From positions 4,069,781-4,133,780 of the forward strand of contig OZ024786.1 of NCBI GenBank assembly GCA_964017065.1: 64,000 nt of DNA. Reading direction: 5' to 3'. Made by a program: the position numbers and the translations under genes. Positions 33,151-45,142 of this stretch are shown piece by piece (position 1 is the first letter of the stretch; every line of letters starts with the position of its first letter). Source of the DNA: Haliclona indistincta. Its lineage: Eukaryota > Porifera > Demospongiae > Haplosclerida > Chalinidae. Under the pieces are notes generated by a model, which did no database searches, was not told the DNA's origin, and saw only the letters and a list, made by a program, of their open reading frames with translations.

Positions 33151-35240
33151 AGTGACTCTGTTCCATTGTTCCACTATCTCCTGATACACACTATTGCACT
33201 ACCAGCGACTCTGTTCCATTGTTACACTATCTCCTAATACACACTATTGCACTACCAGTGACTCTGTTCCATTGTTACACTATCTCCTAATACACACTAT
33301 TGCACTACCAGTGACTCTGTTCCATTGTTCCACTATCTCCTAATACACACTACTATTGCACTACCAGTGACTCTGTTCCATTGTTCCACTATCTCCTAAT
33401 ACACACTATTGCACTACCAGTGACTCTGTTCCATTGTTCCACTATCTCCTAATACACACTACCATTGCACTACCAGTGACTCTGTTCCACTGTTCCACTA
33501 TCTCCTAATACACACTACTATTGCACTACCAGTGACTCTGTTCCACTGTTCCACTATCTCCTAATACACACTACTATTGCACTACCAGTGACTCTGTTCC
33601 ACTGTTCCACTATCTCCTAATACACACTATTGCACTACCAGTGACTCTGTTCTATTGTTCTACTATCTCCTAATACACACTATTGCACTACCAGTGACTC
33701 TGTTCCATTGTTCCACTATCTCCTAATACACACTACTATTGCACTACCAGTGACTCTGTTCCACTGTTCCACTATCTCCTAATACACACTACTATTGCAC
33801 TACCAGTGACTCTGTTCCACTGTTCCACTATCTCCTAATACACACTACTATTGCACTACCAGTGACTCTGTTCCATTGTTCCACTATCTCCTAATACACA
33901 CTACTATTGCACTACCAGTGACTCTGTTCCATTGTTCCACTATCTCCTAATACACACTATTGCACTACCAGTGACTCTGTTCCATTGTTCCACTATCTCC
34001 TAATACACACTACTATTGCACTACCAGTGACTCTGTTCCATTGTTCCACTATCTCCTAATACACACTATTGCACTACCAGTGACTCTGTTCCATTGTTCC
34101 ACTATCTCCTAATACACACTACTATTGCACTACCAGTGACTCTGTTCCACTGTTCCACTATCTCCTAATACACACTACTATTGCACTACCAGTGACTCTG
34201 TTCCACTGTTCCACTATCTCCTAATACACACTACTATTGCACTACCAGTGACTCTGTTCCACTGTTCCACTATCTCCTAATACACACTACTATTGCACTA
34301 CCAGTGACTCTGTTCTATTGTTCTACTATCTCCTAATACACACTATTGCACTACCAGTGACTCTGTTCCATTGTTCCACTATCTCCTAATACACACTATA
34401 CTATTGCACTATCAGTGACTCTGTTCCATTGTTCCACTATCTCCTAATACACACTATTGCACTACCAGTGACTCTGTTCCATTGTTCCACTATCTCCTAA
34501 TACACACTACTATTGCACTACCAGTGACTCTGTTCCACTGTTCCACTATCTCCTAATACACACTATTGCACTACCAGTGACTCTGTTCCACTGTTCCACT
34601 ATCTCCTAATACACACTACTATTGCACTACCAGTGACTCTGTTCCACTGTTCCACTATCTCCTAATACACACTACTATTGCACTACCAGTGACTCTGTTC
34701 CACTGTTCCACTATCTCCTAATACACACTACTATTGCACTACCAGTGACTCTGTTCTATTGTTCTACTATCTCCTAATACACACTATTGCACTACCAGTG
34801 ACTCTGTTCCATTGTTCCACTATCTCCTAATACACACTACTATTGCACTATCAGTGACTCTGTTCCATTGTTCCACTATATCCTAATACACACTATTGCA
34901 CTACCAGTGACTCTGTTCCATTGCTACACTATCTCCTAATACACACTACTATTGCACTACCAGTGACTCTGTTCCATTGTTCCACTATCTCCTAATACAC
35001 ACTATTGCACTACCAGTGACTCTGTTCCATTGTTCCACTATCTCCTAATACACACTACTATTGCACTACCAGTGACTCTGTTCCATTGTTACACTATCTC
35101 CTAATACACACTACTATTGCACTATCAGTGACTCTGTTCCATTGTTACACTATCTCCTAATACACACTACTATTGCACTATCAGTGACTCTGTTCCATTG
35201 TTCCACTATCTCCTAATACACTCTATTGTCAGTACTACCA
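33151..35240. repeat. Satellite of 53/56-bp units, about 38 copies
   Basis: Each unit reads roughly AGTGACTCTGTTCCATTGTT, then CCACTATCTCCTAATACACA and ends TATTGCACTACC. Units come in 53-bp and 56-bp forms, differing by an extra CTA/ACT triplet. Point variants (CCATTG, CCACTG, CTATTGTTCT) recur in blocks. The CTATTGTTCT variant is near 33,650, 34,315 and 34,755, which suggests block duplication. Confidence 0.97.
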
Positions 35241-35308
35241 GCTGTGACTCAAAGTTATTGACTTGTACAAAACCGATACATAAACACATAATACTACTCA
35301 CAAGTGTA

Positions 35309-35605
35309 TAATGACTTACAAAATAAAAAAATTTGTATTTGTATTCTGAGCCATTGTCTAATATCAGTTGCTATTTTGAGTTCATCAACTCTCTCTAGTG
35401 CGGTGATAATAGTGTTCCATGTGTATGGTAGTGTCTCTTCTCGTCTCCATTGTTCAAACGCCTTAGCAAAGAGCCGTATATGATTGCTGTACTCTGTGTC
35501 GTATGCTTCTAGAATGGGCATATCGATCTGTAACTCTATCCCAACTTGGAACCACTTGACTGGTCTCTTCCGAGCAACATGAGTCATCAGTTCATGCATC
35601 TTTGG
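35309..35605 (-). CDS. Death-domain exon
   Basis: The minus frame reads KWFQVGIELQIDMPILEAYD, then a Trp in EQWRREETLPYTWNTIITAL and ERVDELKIATDIRQWL. The alternating hydrophobic pattern, the W...LGxxL-like start and the TWxxLixAL core match the Death-domain six-helix bundle used in apoptosis and innate-immune adaptors. An acceptor (CTATCTCAG) precedes it, and a donor (TTTTG/GTAAGT) follows near 35,309. It lies just 3' of the membrane-protein exons at 35,775-36,285. They are probably one gene, a membrane protein with an intracellular Death domain. Confidence 0.6.
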
Positions 35606-35774
35606 ACTCTGAGATAGTCAGGAAAGATAAAGCACAATATTATTTTCATGCATTTTCATTATAATTATTAACCTTGAGTTGCTGTATGATGAACTGCTGT
35701 ACCTGCTAATCTAGTTTCTGTTATTCCTATAGCAACATAAGAGATCAACTAATACATTGTGGTCTTCATACAAA

Positions 35775-36285
35775 CTGCCTCTCTACCTTCGATCCACTTG
35801 TTTATCCAGGTCTGCTTAGCACGAGTGGGAAGACCATGACAAATTCCACTATTCATCTTTGGTAAATACTCCGCTGCATGAGGGCTTGTCTCACTATTGC
35901 AGAAGCAAGGGAAGAAGAGATCATTGAGTACGCTGGCGTTGCTGTTGTAATGGAGACCCTGGATGACAGCTGCCACGACACTTGAGACACTGAGGAAGAC
36001 GGCGTCACAACAATACTGCATCTGAGCTGGACTAACAGGATATTTTTCAAATGCGGAATTGACGGATATCTCGAGGAATTTGAGATGCACTGCTAACTTG
36101 ACAAGGAGTTAGAATTTGTTGCTGACAGACACAACAAGAGTGGCTTCATTGCAGCACAGACTGTCTTTATCGGTTGGCAAGCACCATTCAAGGTCGAGCG
36201 ATTTCTCTTGTTTCTTTTGTAAGTAAGCAACCAAAGAGCTAAACACACCCAATATGGAGGAGGCAGCTATGACATAGTTTGTGAT
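35775..36285 (-). CDS. Membrane-protein exons upstream of the Death domain
   Basis: After an acceptor at about 36,286 the minus strand reads ITNYVIAASSILGVFSSLVA, a likely transmembrane helix. A basic KKQEK stop-transfer and Cys-containing sequence follow. A TAA at about 36,110 interrupts the frame. The same place has a branch-point-like TTCTAAC and an acceptor AGTTAGCAG, so a tiny intron of about 46 bp is an alternative to a nonsense mutation. The next block (to about 35,775) reads HLKFLEISVNSAFEKYPVSP, FFPCFCNSETSPHAAEYLPK and TWINKWIE, ending on a GTAGAG donor. I do not recognise this block. Its neighbour is the Death-domain exon. Confidence 0.45.
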
Positions 36286-36332
36286 CTGACAGATATAAAG
36301 CTATCTATACATGTACACTATGATTGAAGTCA

Positions 36333-39300
36333 CACACACCACTCACTCGCTCACTCACTCCCTCACACCACTCACTCGCTCGCTCACTCACTCACTCCCT
36401 CACTCACTCGCTCGCTCACACCACTCACTCACTCACTCGCTCACTAACTCACTCGCTCACACCAAATACTCACTCACTCACTCGCTCACTCCTCACACCA
36501 CTCGCTCACTCCTCACACCACTCACTCACTCACTCACTCCCTCACTAACTCAATCACTCCACTCACTGACTCACTCACTCACTCGCTCACACCACTCACT
36601 CACTCACTCACTCACTCATTCACTCGCTCGCTCGCTCACACCACTCACTCACTCACTCACTCACTCAATCACGCCACTCACTCACTCACTCACACACTCG
36701 CTCGCTCGCTCACTCACTCGCTCGCTTGCTCACTCGCTCACTCACTCGCTCACTCACTCACTCACTCACACCACTCACTCACTCACTCGCTCACTCACAC
36801 CAATCACTCACTCGCTCGCTCGCTCGCTCACTCACTCACTCACTCACTCACTCACACCACTTACTCGCTCACTCACTCGCTCATTCACTCGCTCGCTCGC
36901 TCGCTCACTCACTCACACCACTCACTCACTCACTAACTCACTCACTCACTTCACTCACTTCACTCACTCACTCACTCACTCATTCACTCACTTGCTCACA
37001 CCACTCACTCGCTCGCTCGCTCATTCACTCACTCATTCACTCACTCGCTCACTCACACGCTTGCTCACACCACTCACTCACTCACTCACTCACTCGCTCA
37101 CACCACTCACTCACTCACTCACTCACTCATTCACTCACTTGCTCACACCACTCACTCGCTCGCTCGCTCATTCACTCACTCATTCACTCACTCGCTCACT
37201 CACACGCTTGCTCACACCACTCACTCACTCACTCACTCACTCACTCACTCGCTCACACCACTCACTCACTCACTCACTCACTCACTCACTCACTCGCTCG
37301 CTCGCTCGCTCACACCACTCACTCACTCAATCACTCCACTCACTCACTCACTCACTCACTCACTCACTCACTCACTCACTCACTCGCTCGCTCAATCACT
37401 CGCTCGCTTGCTCACTCGCTCACTCACTCGCTCACACCACTCACTCACTCGCTCACACCACTCACTCACTCGCTCGCTCGCTCACTCACTCACTCACTCA
37501 CACCACTCACTCACACCACTTACTCGCTCACTCACTCACTCACTCACTCACTCACTCGCTCGCTCGCTCACTCACTCACACCACTCACTCATTAACTCAC
37601 TCACTCACTTCACTCACTTCACTCACTCATTCACTCACTTGCTCACACCACTCACTCGTTCGCTCACTCACTCACTCACTCACTCACTCACTCACTCACA
37701 CACACCACTCACTCACTCACTCGCTCACTCACTCACTCACTCGCTCACTCACTCACACGCTTGCTCACACAACTCACACCACTTACTCGCTCACTAACTC
37801 AGGCTCACTCACTCGCTCACTCACTCACTCACTCACTCACTCACACCACTCACTAACTCACTCACTCACTCACTTCACTCACTTCACTCACTCACTCATT
37901 CACTCACTTGCTCACACCACTCACTCGCTCGCTCACTCACTCACTCACTCACTCACTCACACAACCACTCACTCACTCACTCACTCACTCACTCACTCAC
38001 TCGCTCACTCACACGCTTGCTCACACCACTCACTCACTAACTCACTCACTCACTTCACTCACTTCACTCGCTCACTCACTCACTCACTCACTCGCTCACA
38101 CCACTCACTCACTGACTCACTGACTCACTCACTCGCTCACACCACTCACTCACTCAATCACTCCACTCACTCACTCACTCACTCACTCACTCACTCACTC
38201 ACTCACTCACTCACTCACTCACTCGCTCACACCACTCACTCACTCACTCACTCGCTCGCTCACTCACTCACTCACACCACTCACTCACTCACACCACTTA
38301 CTCGCTCGCTCACTCACTCACTCACTCACTCACTCACTCACTCACTCACTCACTCACTCACTCACTCACTCACTCACTCGCTCACTCGCTCACTTCACTC
38401 ACTTCACTCACTCATTCACTCACTTGCTCACACCACTCACTCACTCACTCACTCAGTCACTCACTCACTCACTCACTAGCTCACTCACTTGCTCACTCAC
38501 TCGCTCACTCACTTACTCGCTCACTCACTCGCTCACTCACTCGCTCACTCACTCGCTCACTCACTCGCTCACTCACTCGCTCACTCACACGCTTGCTCAC
38601 ACCTCTCACTCGCTGACTCACACGCTTGCACACACCACTCACTCAATCGCTCACTCACTCACTCACTCACTCACTCGCTCACACCACTCACTCACTCACT
38701 CACTCACTCACTCACTCACTCACTCGCTCGCTCGCTCACACCACTCACTCACTCACTCACTCACTCACTCACTCAATCACTCCACTCACTCACTCACTCA
38801 CTCACTCACTCGCTCGCTTGCTCACTCACTCGCTCGCTCACACCACTCACTCACTCACTCACTCACTCACTCACTCACTCACTCGCTCGCTCGCTCACAC
38901 CACCCACTCGCTCGCTCGCTCACTCACTCACTCACACCACTCACTCACTCACACCACTCACTTGCTCACTCACTCACTCACTCACTCACTCACTCACTCA
39001 CTCACTCACTCACTCGCTCGCTCGCTCGCTCGCTCGCTCACTCACACCACTCACTCACTCACTTCACTCACTTCACTCACTCATTCACTCACTTGCTCAC
39101 ACCACTCACTCACTCACTCACTCACCACTCACACTCACTCACTAGCTCACTCACTCGCTCACTTACTCACTCGCTCACTCACTCACTCGCTCACTCACTC
39201 GCTCACTCACACGCTTGCTCACACCTCTCACTCGCTCACTCACACGCTTGCACACACCACTCACTCACTCGCTCACTCACTCACTCACTCACTCACTCGC

Positions 39301-39955
39301 TCACACCACTCACTCACTCACTCACTCACTCGCTCACTCACACCACTCACTCACTCACTCAATCACTCCACTCACTCACTCACTCACTCACTCACTCACT
39401 CACTCACTCACTCGCTCGCTTGCTCACTCACTCGCTCGCTTGCTCACTCGCTCACTCGCTCACACCACTCACTCACTCACTCACTCACTCACTCGCTCGC
39501 TCACACCACCCACTCGCTCGCTCGCTCGCTCACTCACTCACTCACACCACTCACTCACTCACACCACTTACTCGCTCACTCACTCACTCACTCACTCACT
39601 CACTCACTCACTCACTCAATCAATCACTCCACTCACTCACTCACTCGCTCGCTTGCTCACTCGCTCACTCGCTCACACCACTCACTCACTCACTCACTCA
39701 CTCGCTCGCTCACACCACCCACTCGCTCGCTCGCTCGCTCACTCACTCACTCACACCACTCACTCACTCACACCACTCACTCACTCACTCACACTCACTC
39801 ACTAGCTCACTCACTCGCTCACTTACTCACTCGCTCACTCACTCACTCGCTCACTCACTCGCTCACTCACACGCTTGCTCACACCTCTCACTCGCTCACT
39901 CACACGCTTGCACACACCACTCACTCACTCGCTCACTCACAAAACTCACTCGCTC
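36333..39955. repeat. 3.6-kb (CTCA)n / (CTCG)n microsatellite
   Basis: Nearly pure CACT/CGCT tetranucleotides with interspersed ACACCACT. Larger blocks are duplicated, for example the block with CACACGCTTGCTCACACCTC near 38,588, 39,210 and 39,870. A 4-bp unit without stops gives a 12-bp THSL reading in every plus frame, so the 722-, 524- and 505-residue ORFs are artefacts. Confidence 0.98.
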
Positions 39956-40024
39956 ACAGGAGGGTAGTCCAGTACTGCCACAGACTGTCATGGATTAACC
40001 ATGGATCATTCAAAATATCTTTGA

Positions 40025-40285
40025 TTCACCGTAGGTATAATGTGCTATCCATGGATGGGCCATTGATCCTCTATGCATGGATGAATCCAGTGGGAACTGG
40101 TTGTGTACAATCACCCATCCATGGATCGTCCATGGATGGGTGATGGGAAACTGGTTGTAAAAGTAACCCGGGAATACAATGTACCATCGGTGATCCATGG
40201 ATCGTCCATGGGTGGGGGAAGGGTAACTGATGGTTGTAGATGGTCGTCCATGGATTGGAGACGGGAATATATTCCATTGATGTGC
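40025..40285. repeat. ATCCATGGAT-rich minisatellite
   Basis: Imperfect units around ATCCATGGATCGTCCATGGA and TGGGAACTGGTTGT recur about four times. Because the core is palindromic, both strands show ORFs that I do not accept as genes. Confidence 0.75.
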
Positions 40286-40430
40286 TGACATCAGTATAAA
40301 CAATATTAATTTTGAGTGATAATCATTTTTATCGGCAGAATATAGAATATAGTATACTGTCAACAGAATAATGATGTCAGCGGAATAAATAATGGTTATT
40401 GTCATTGGATTAAATATTAACGAATTTGGT

Positions 40431-40911
40431 TTATTCAGTGAACAAAGCCCTTTTAGCGTCACTTTCAACCTCTTTGACAACTCCGTCCGCAGCCCGCCGC
40501 TTTGGGGTTCTTTTTGCTGGTGAAGACTGGTTCTGAGCAGAGTACTCTTTTAGCGACACACCATACTTAGCCAATGCTGCACAAAAACTCTCCTTGTCCT
40601 CAATATTATCTGGTACTAGTGCTTTGTGAAATCGGTAGAGCTACATGTGTACAATGACCACAAATTTGATATAGTAATTGCTCAACTGGTATATACCTTA
40701 GAACAACCACGAGTGGCTTTAGCAACTTTGACAACTCCTAAGCCAGTTGACTCCAATTCGGTGATTGCAGCAATAGCCCCTTCCTTATTGCCGCGCCCTC
40801 GAAATTTATGGGCACTGTTCAGAGATGAGAAATCTAATACTCTACCAGGTAACAGGAGGATGTATCTTCCTGTTTCATTGGTCTGAGTGTTATTTGCTGG
40901 TTTAAGTTGAA
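40431..40911 (-). CDS. 3' end of an unrecognised gene, two exons
   Basis: Exon 1 (40,697-40,911) starts after an acceptor (TTCTTTCAG) and reads GRYILLLPGRVLDFSSLNSA, FRGRGNKEGAIAAITELEST and a Gly/Val stretch. It ends at AAG/GTATAT. Exon 2 (40,431-40,640) joins in phase 0 after a 56-bp intron: LYRFHKALVPDNIEDKESF, then a Lys/Arg tail (SPAKRTPKRRAADG) to TAA. An AATAAA overlaps the stop codon. The clean frame and splice sites support a real gene whose 5' part is not found. A perfect inverted repeat lies just upstream. Function unknown. Confidence 0.55.
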
Positions 40912-40950
40912 CTGAAAGAATTATGCGATCAATAGTGAATGTCAGTGATA

Positions 40951-41316
40951 CAAGAAAATAAAAAGATTTCTATCGAAATCAAAAGGATGTAGGGTTGTGA
41001 AATCTACCACTGGTCCACAATGTAAACTAACAAGGAACAAGCATGGAATGGTAACACGATTGACTTGCTAACAGACCATAGATCCCTACATCAGTGGCTG
41101 CTTTGGCTGACTATAGCTAGTTCTGCTAGTTGCCGTTGATTGACACCTGAAGTGCATTCTTATGTACAGCCACTGATGTAGGGATCTATGGTCTGTTAGC
41201 AAGTCAATCGTGTTACCATTCCATGCTTGTTCCTTGTTAGTTTACATTGTGGACCAGTGGTAGATTTCACAACCCTACATCCTTTTGATTTCGATAGAAA
41301 TCTTTTTATTTTCTTG
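40951..41316. mobile_element. Fold-back element with perfect 150-bp arms
   Basis: Arm 40,951-41,100 is the exact reverse complement of 41,167-41,316, with a 66-bp spacer. I compared the arms base by base and found no difference. No coding sequence and no obvious target duplication. It may be a fold-back transposon or a recent inverted duplication. Confidence 0.9.
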
Positions 41317-42167
41317 TTTGTGTCCTTTTTTCTTATTCAGTGATGTGCAGTTCAATATCATGCATGTACTGAGCCGTCTTTGTTTCCCCCATTGGTTTAG
41401 TTTTCCTGTTATTGATGCTTTTCTTTATTAACAATTTAAACTTGTAGCTAAAAAATAATTGTTATGCTGTATATCAGGTCGCCTACGCATAGTGCATGCA
41501 TGCAGGCTAGGCATGCATTCGAGCCCCGCCCACACTTGTTTGTAGACCATACGGCGGTTATAATGATCTTGTGAGTGCAGAATGTTGATTCTACACGAGC
41601 TTACAGTTCTTCGACGACTCCAGACAAATATGTGTTCTCCGTGTTCCACACGGCGCGGCTAGACTCTATACTCAAGCTAGTGCTCGGTCACGTGCGCTAG
41701 CCACTGCTTGGTCACGTGCGTATTGCGCAATCACACTAATGGCGTCTAACACTTAGCTGACAATGGATCACGATCGAGAACTCGCGGAATGTATATCGCC
41801 GTTTCGCTAAAAACTAAGTTCAAAAGGCACATGCCAGGAGAATTTCACGACTGTTCGTGGGTGTTTTGGTCTCGGCACTGCTCGTGTAAAGGTGCTAGGC
41901 GAGTGGAAAGAAAGAAAGAAAGAAAACGAAGATGACGAAACTCGATTTTCACCGTTTCCAGGTTCGTCACTTTAGTAACAATTTCGAGCCATCTCCTTGC
42001 TACTGAAGATGGGGCAACGCCAGAGAGCAGATCTAAGTGTTTATGGACGTATAAAATTCATCACCAGGTGAAATATCAGCGTTTGAACGCTAATACATTG
42101 TATGTATCCGCCATCTTGTTTTCTCGTTCAACCCTACATAGGGAGACACTACCGTGTCTCCCTAATA
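41317..42167. other. No gene established
   Basis: It includes a (GAAA)n stretch near 41,908 and a hairpin GGGAGACAC...GTGTCTCCC at 42,141-42,162, directly beside the Harbinger insertion site. Short ORFs are without support. Confidence 0.4.
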
Positions 42168-42412
42168 GAGAGGTTAAGCTTCTCTTACGGTATACGCTGA
42201 ACGATGAATTTTACGACGAATTGACTTCAGCGTTTACGGTATCAATCACGTGCATGTGCATGCGTTTAGCTCACAGTCGAAACACCGCCATCGACACTGA
42301 TCAACGATGGATACCAGGACGAGGTATAACAAACCTTTCTGACTACAAAATGTCTGTAAATATTGCGTTTGTCTTACCCAGACGACAACTGAAACAATAC
42401 TTGGATATAACT

Positions 42413-43646
42413 ATGATGGGCTCGTTGTTAGAGAGCTCTGAGGACTCATCCTCATCGAGCGATGAAGAGCTGGCGACTTTGGCTGTTATTTGTGAGCTTG
42501 CATTTGCCCCCACGTTAGAACTTGGACCAAAGCTCAACTTAGATGATCTCTCTCCTATACAGTGCGAACAACTCTTCAGGTAATAATGTTCAACATCATA
42601 ACCATGCTGTCATTGCATAATGTTGTCTGCTAACTATAGATTTCAGAAAAGTGACATTCCCATATTAGCGAGGGCATTATCTTTGCCTGCTGTGTATCGA
42701 TGTGAGCAGCGCACCAAGGCAACTGGTATTGAAGCTTTGTTAATACTGCTCCGGCGACTAGCTTATCCAAATAGACTGGTTGATCTTGTTAAAATCTTTG
42801 GTCGCTCTAAAACTGAGTTAAGCCTCATCTTCAATACTGTGAGTTTTATGTAATTATGCTATACACATGTAATCCAATCTATTCTTATTGATAGATTCTT
42901 GAGGACATTTATGATAGATTTGGGCACTTGCTCACCAGCTTCGATTTGGTTTGGATGGATAAGTCAGCTTTCTCTGATGCAATCCATAGAAGGGGTGCAC
43001 CTTTGACATCTTGCATCGGTTTCATTGATGGTACTGTGAGACAAATTACTCGTCCAACCAGAAATCAACGACATGTGTATAGTGGACACAAGAGAGTTCA
43101 TTGTCTCAAATTTCAGGTGATTGGAAGTGCATCTGCTATCAAGTATACTTCTGTTTTGATTTGTTCTTATCTGTTTTGTAGTCTGTTTCCACTCCTAATG
43201 GTCTTGTTTACCATATGTTTGGACCAATAGAAGGAAGGCGGCACGACGCATACATGCTATCAGAGAGTGGGATTCTTGACAAGTTGAGACAGTTGACACA
43301 ACCCAATGGCCAACCATATACATTGTATGGGGATCCTGCTTATGGTATATCGCAAAACGTTATCTCTCCTTTTCGTGGACCACAACTAACTCCAGCAGAG
43401 ATTGAGTTTAACAAGGCCATGAGTAGTGTCCGAGTATCGGTAGAATGGACATTTGGTAAAATCACTCAACTATTTGCCTTCCTCGACTTTAAGAAGAATT
43501 TGAAACTGCTTCTTCAACCAGTCGGAAAGTATTATTTAGTAGGAACACTTTTGACCAACTGTCACACCTGCCTGTACGGTTCACAGACCTCAACATTCTT
43601 TATGATGCCCCCTCCAAGTTTAGATGTGTACTTGAACAATCAGTGA
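42413..43646 (+). CDS. PIF/Harbinger transposase (DDE_Tnp_4)
   Basis: Four exons (42,413-42,579; 42,640-42,838; 42,895-43,116; 43,182-43,646) join in frame to 350 residues. Introns are 60, 56 and 65 bp with GT-AG ends. I start at MMGSLLESSEDSSSS; an ATG at 42,350 in the same frame is possible. Catalytic residues are visible: Asp in GFIDGT, Asp in YGDPAYG, and Glu in VRVSVEWTFG. The GPIEGRRHD motif is intact. It is the nuclease that cuts and pastes the element, acting in the nucleus with the accessory protein encoded at 43,757-44,724. There are no internal stops or frameshifts, so the copy could be active. Confidence 0.9.
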
Positions 43647-43756
43647 ATTATGTATACTTGAACAATAATTTTATTAGTTGATATAATAATTGAATCATTC
43701 TGTAGCACACTTTGCTACGTAAGTGATAGTGGGTTGTGTTCAGTTGTTAGTGAGTC

Positions 43757-44724
43757 TTACGACTTTTGACGATTGAGTACAATATCATAAAGAGCACGCC
43801 GCTCGTCAGATTCAAACTGCAGCCTCTGCTTTCGTTCCGCTTCCTCCATTGCCCACTTCTTTTGCTGTAGTTCTAGCTCCATTTTTTTCAGCTCCAATTC
43901 TTTTTCCTTCAACAACATCTTTTGTTGGAACTTTTCAGCAAACAACTCGACGGTATTTTTCATTGAACCTATAATGATAGAAAATTGATTAATACACACA
44001 TAGCAAATCAACTGAATAATGCTTTACTTCGAACTCGCTTTTTTATCGGTTCATCCTCATCTACATTCTGCCTTGCATAATTCTCCAAAAATTCCTTCTC
44101 CGATTCCTCCTCCTCATCCTGCTCATTTGCTGCTAAAATGGAATACTCTGGTGAAGAGTCCTGCATGCGCCCTCTTTTCTCTGCCCAAGTAATAATTATT
44201 ATTATAATTCAGTCATTAAGAAATAAAAATTTTGTTTTCTTACTTGATAAACGCTGCATAGCCGCCTTGCGAATTGCTTCTCCTTTTCGTTTTTCTTCTA
44301 ATCTTTTTTCTACAGCAGCCTGCTTCTCGTTCTCCTTTTTCTCTTCAAAGTCTTTCTGATAGGACTGTATATCTTCTAATAACTGCGCCAGTTCGGTATA
44401 ATCTTCCTCAGTCCCTGACCTAACACCGTGCGCATACACACACGATCGTACACACCAGACATTCAGTAATTTATTTTCATGGCTAACAAAATAATCAAAC
44501 CTTTTCAGAGATCTGACATCCTCTTCCTTGTATTTCTTAAGTAGCAGAAACAGCCGCTCCTTACATCCACGACCTTTGAGTTGGGTGGCCTTAGCTGATG
44601 TGCTGAACAGCTTATTCAAGCTATCAGCCACCTCTTGCCATTGCTGAGTCTTATCAGGACGCAATTTGCAGACCTCCACGCATAAACTAATGTCATTCTC
44701 TAGCTCCCATCTAAATCCAGGCAT
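43757..44724 (-). CDS. Harbinger Myb/MADF-like accessory protein
   Basis: Four exons (44,501-44,724; 44,244-44,419; 44,028-44,180; 43,757-43,968) join in frame to 254 residues. The N-terminus (ENDISLCVEVCKLRPDKTQQ, WQEVADSLNKLF, GRGCKERLFLLLKKYKEED) is a Myb/SANT-like trihelix. It is followed by an acidic stretch (DEEEESEKE), a basic KKR patch, and a long C-terminal coiled coil (KEKELELKKMELELQQKKW). In this superfamily such a protein binds DNA near the element ends and brings the transposase into the nucleus. It converges with the transposase, leaving 110 bp between the stop codons. The frame is fully open. Confidence 0.85.
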
Positions 44725-45142
44725 CTTGGACTACAAAGTGAGTAATAGACCAAAACAGATCTCTCACGGAAAAACAACACAGGCATAAGCCAATTAGAAA
44801 AAGTAAAAAAGGCCTAATACACTAAAACTGTATACATAAACCCAAAATACGTTGAATAGAAACCCTAGGAGTAAGAAAAAGCCAGCGTAACACACTTACG
44901 TTGGGAGGGCTCTTCTCACGTTCTTGCCGCTGTGATTTCACCGTCAACGTGGAGTTTTAAGAGGATCACGCGACAATTCATGACGTCAACGTTGATCGTA
45001 AACAATTTTAACGTTCAGCTTAACCTCACTAATAAGAGCAACATACCTTTCACAAGACTCTGGATAGATTCCTCTATGTCACCTCTGCCGGCAATGTAAG
45101 CCGCATGTTGGCAGCAGCATGTGACCTAGAAGTTTCTGGAAG

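Larger units (their letters stand above)
42163..45034. mobile_element. Complete PIF/Harbinger transposon
   Basis: The element spans 42,168-45,029 (2,862 bp). The ends are inverted 13-mers with one mismatch (GAGAGGTTAAGCT and GTGAGGTTAAGCT). TAATA lies on both sides (42,163-42,167 and 45,030-45,034). Harbinger elements normally duplicate a 3-bp TWA, so part of TAATA may be chance. It carries two convergent genes, a DDE transposase and a Myb/MADF-like protein, the standard two-gene layout of this superfamily. Confidence 0.85.

Noticed and set aside
33151..35240. CRISPR-like array
   Set aside because: The units are contiguous with no unique spacers, so it is a satellite. The setting is eukaryotic.
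36311..40143. ORFs of 722, 524 and 505 residues reading THSL repeats
   Set aside because: A stop-free 4-bp repeat is open in all plus frames. The three overlapping frames give the same peptide, so there is no evidence of coding.
40010..40480. 156-residue minus ORF with HPWTIHG repeats
   Set aside because: It arises from the palindromic ATCCATGGAT minisatellite and overlaps the 3' part of the gene at 40,431 in another frame.
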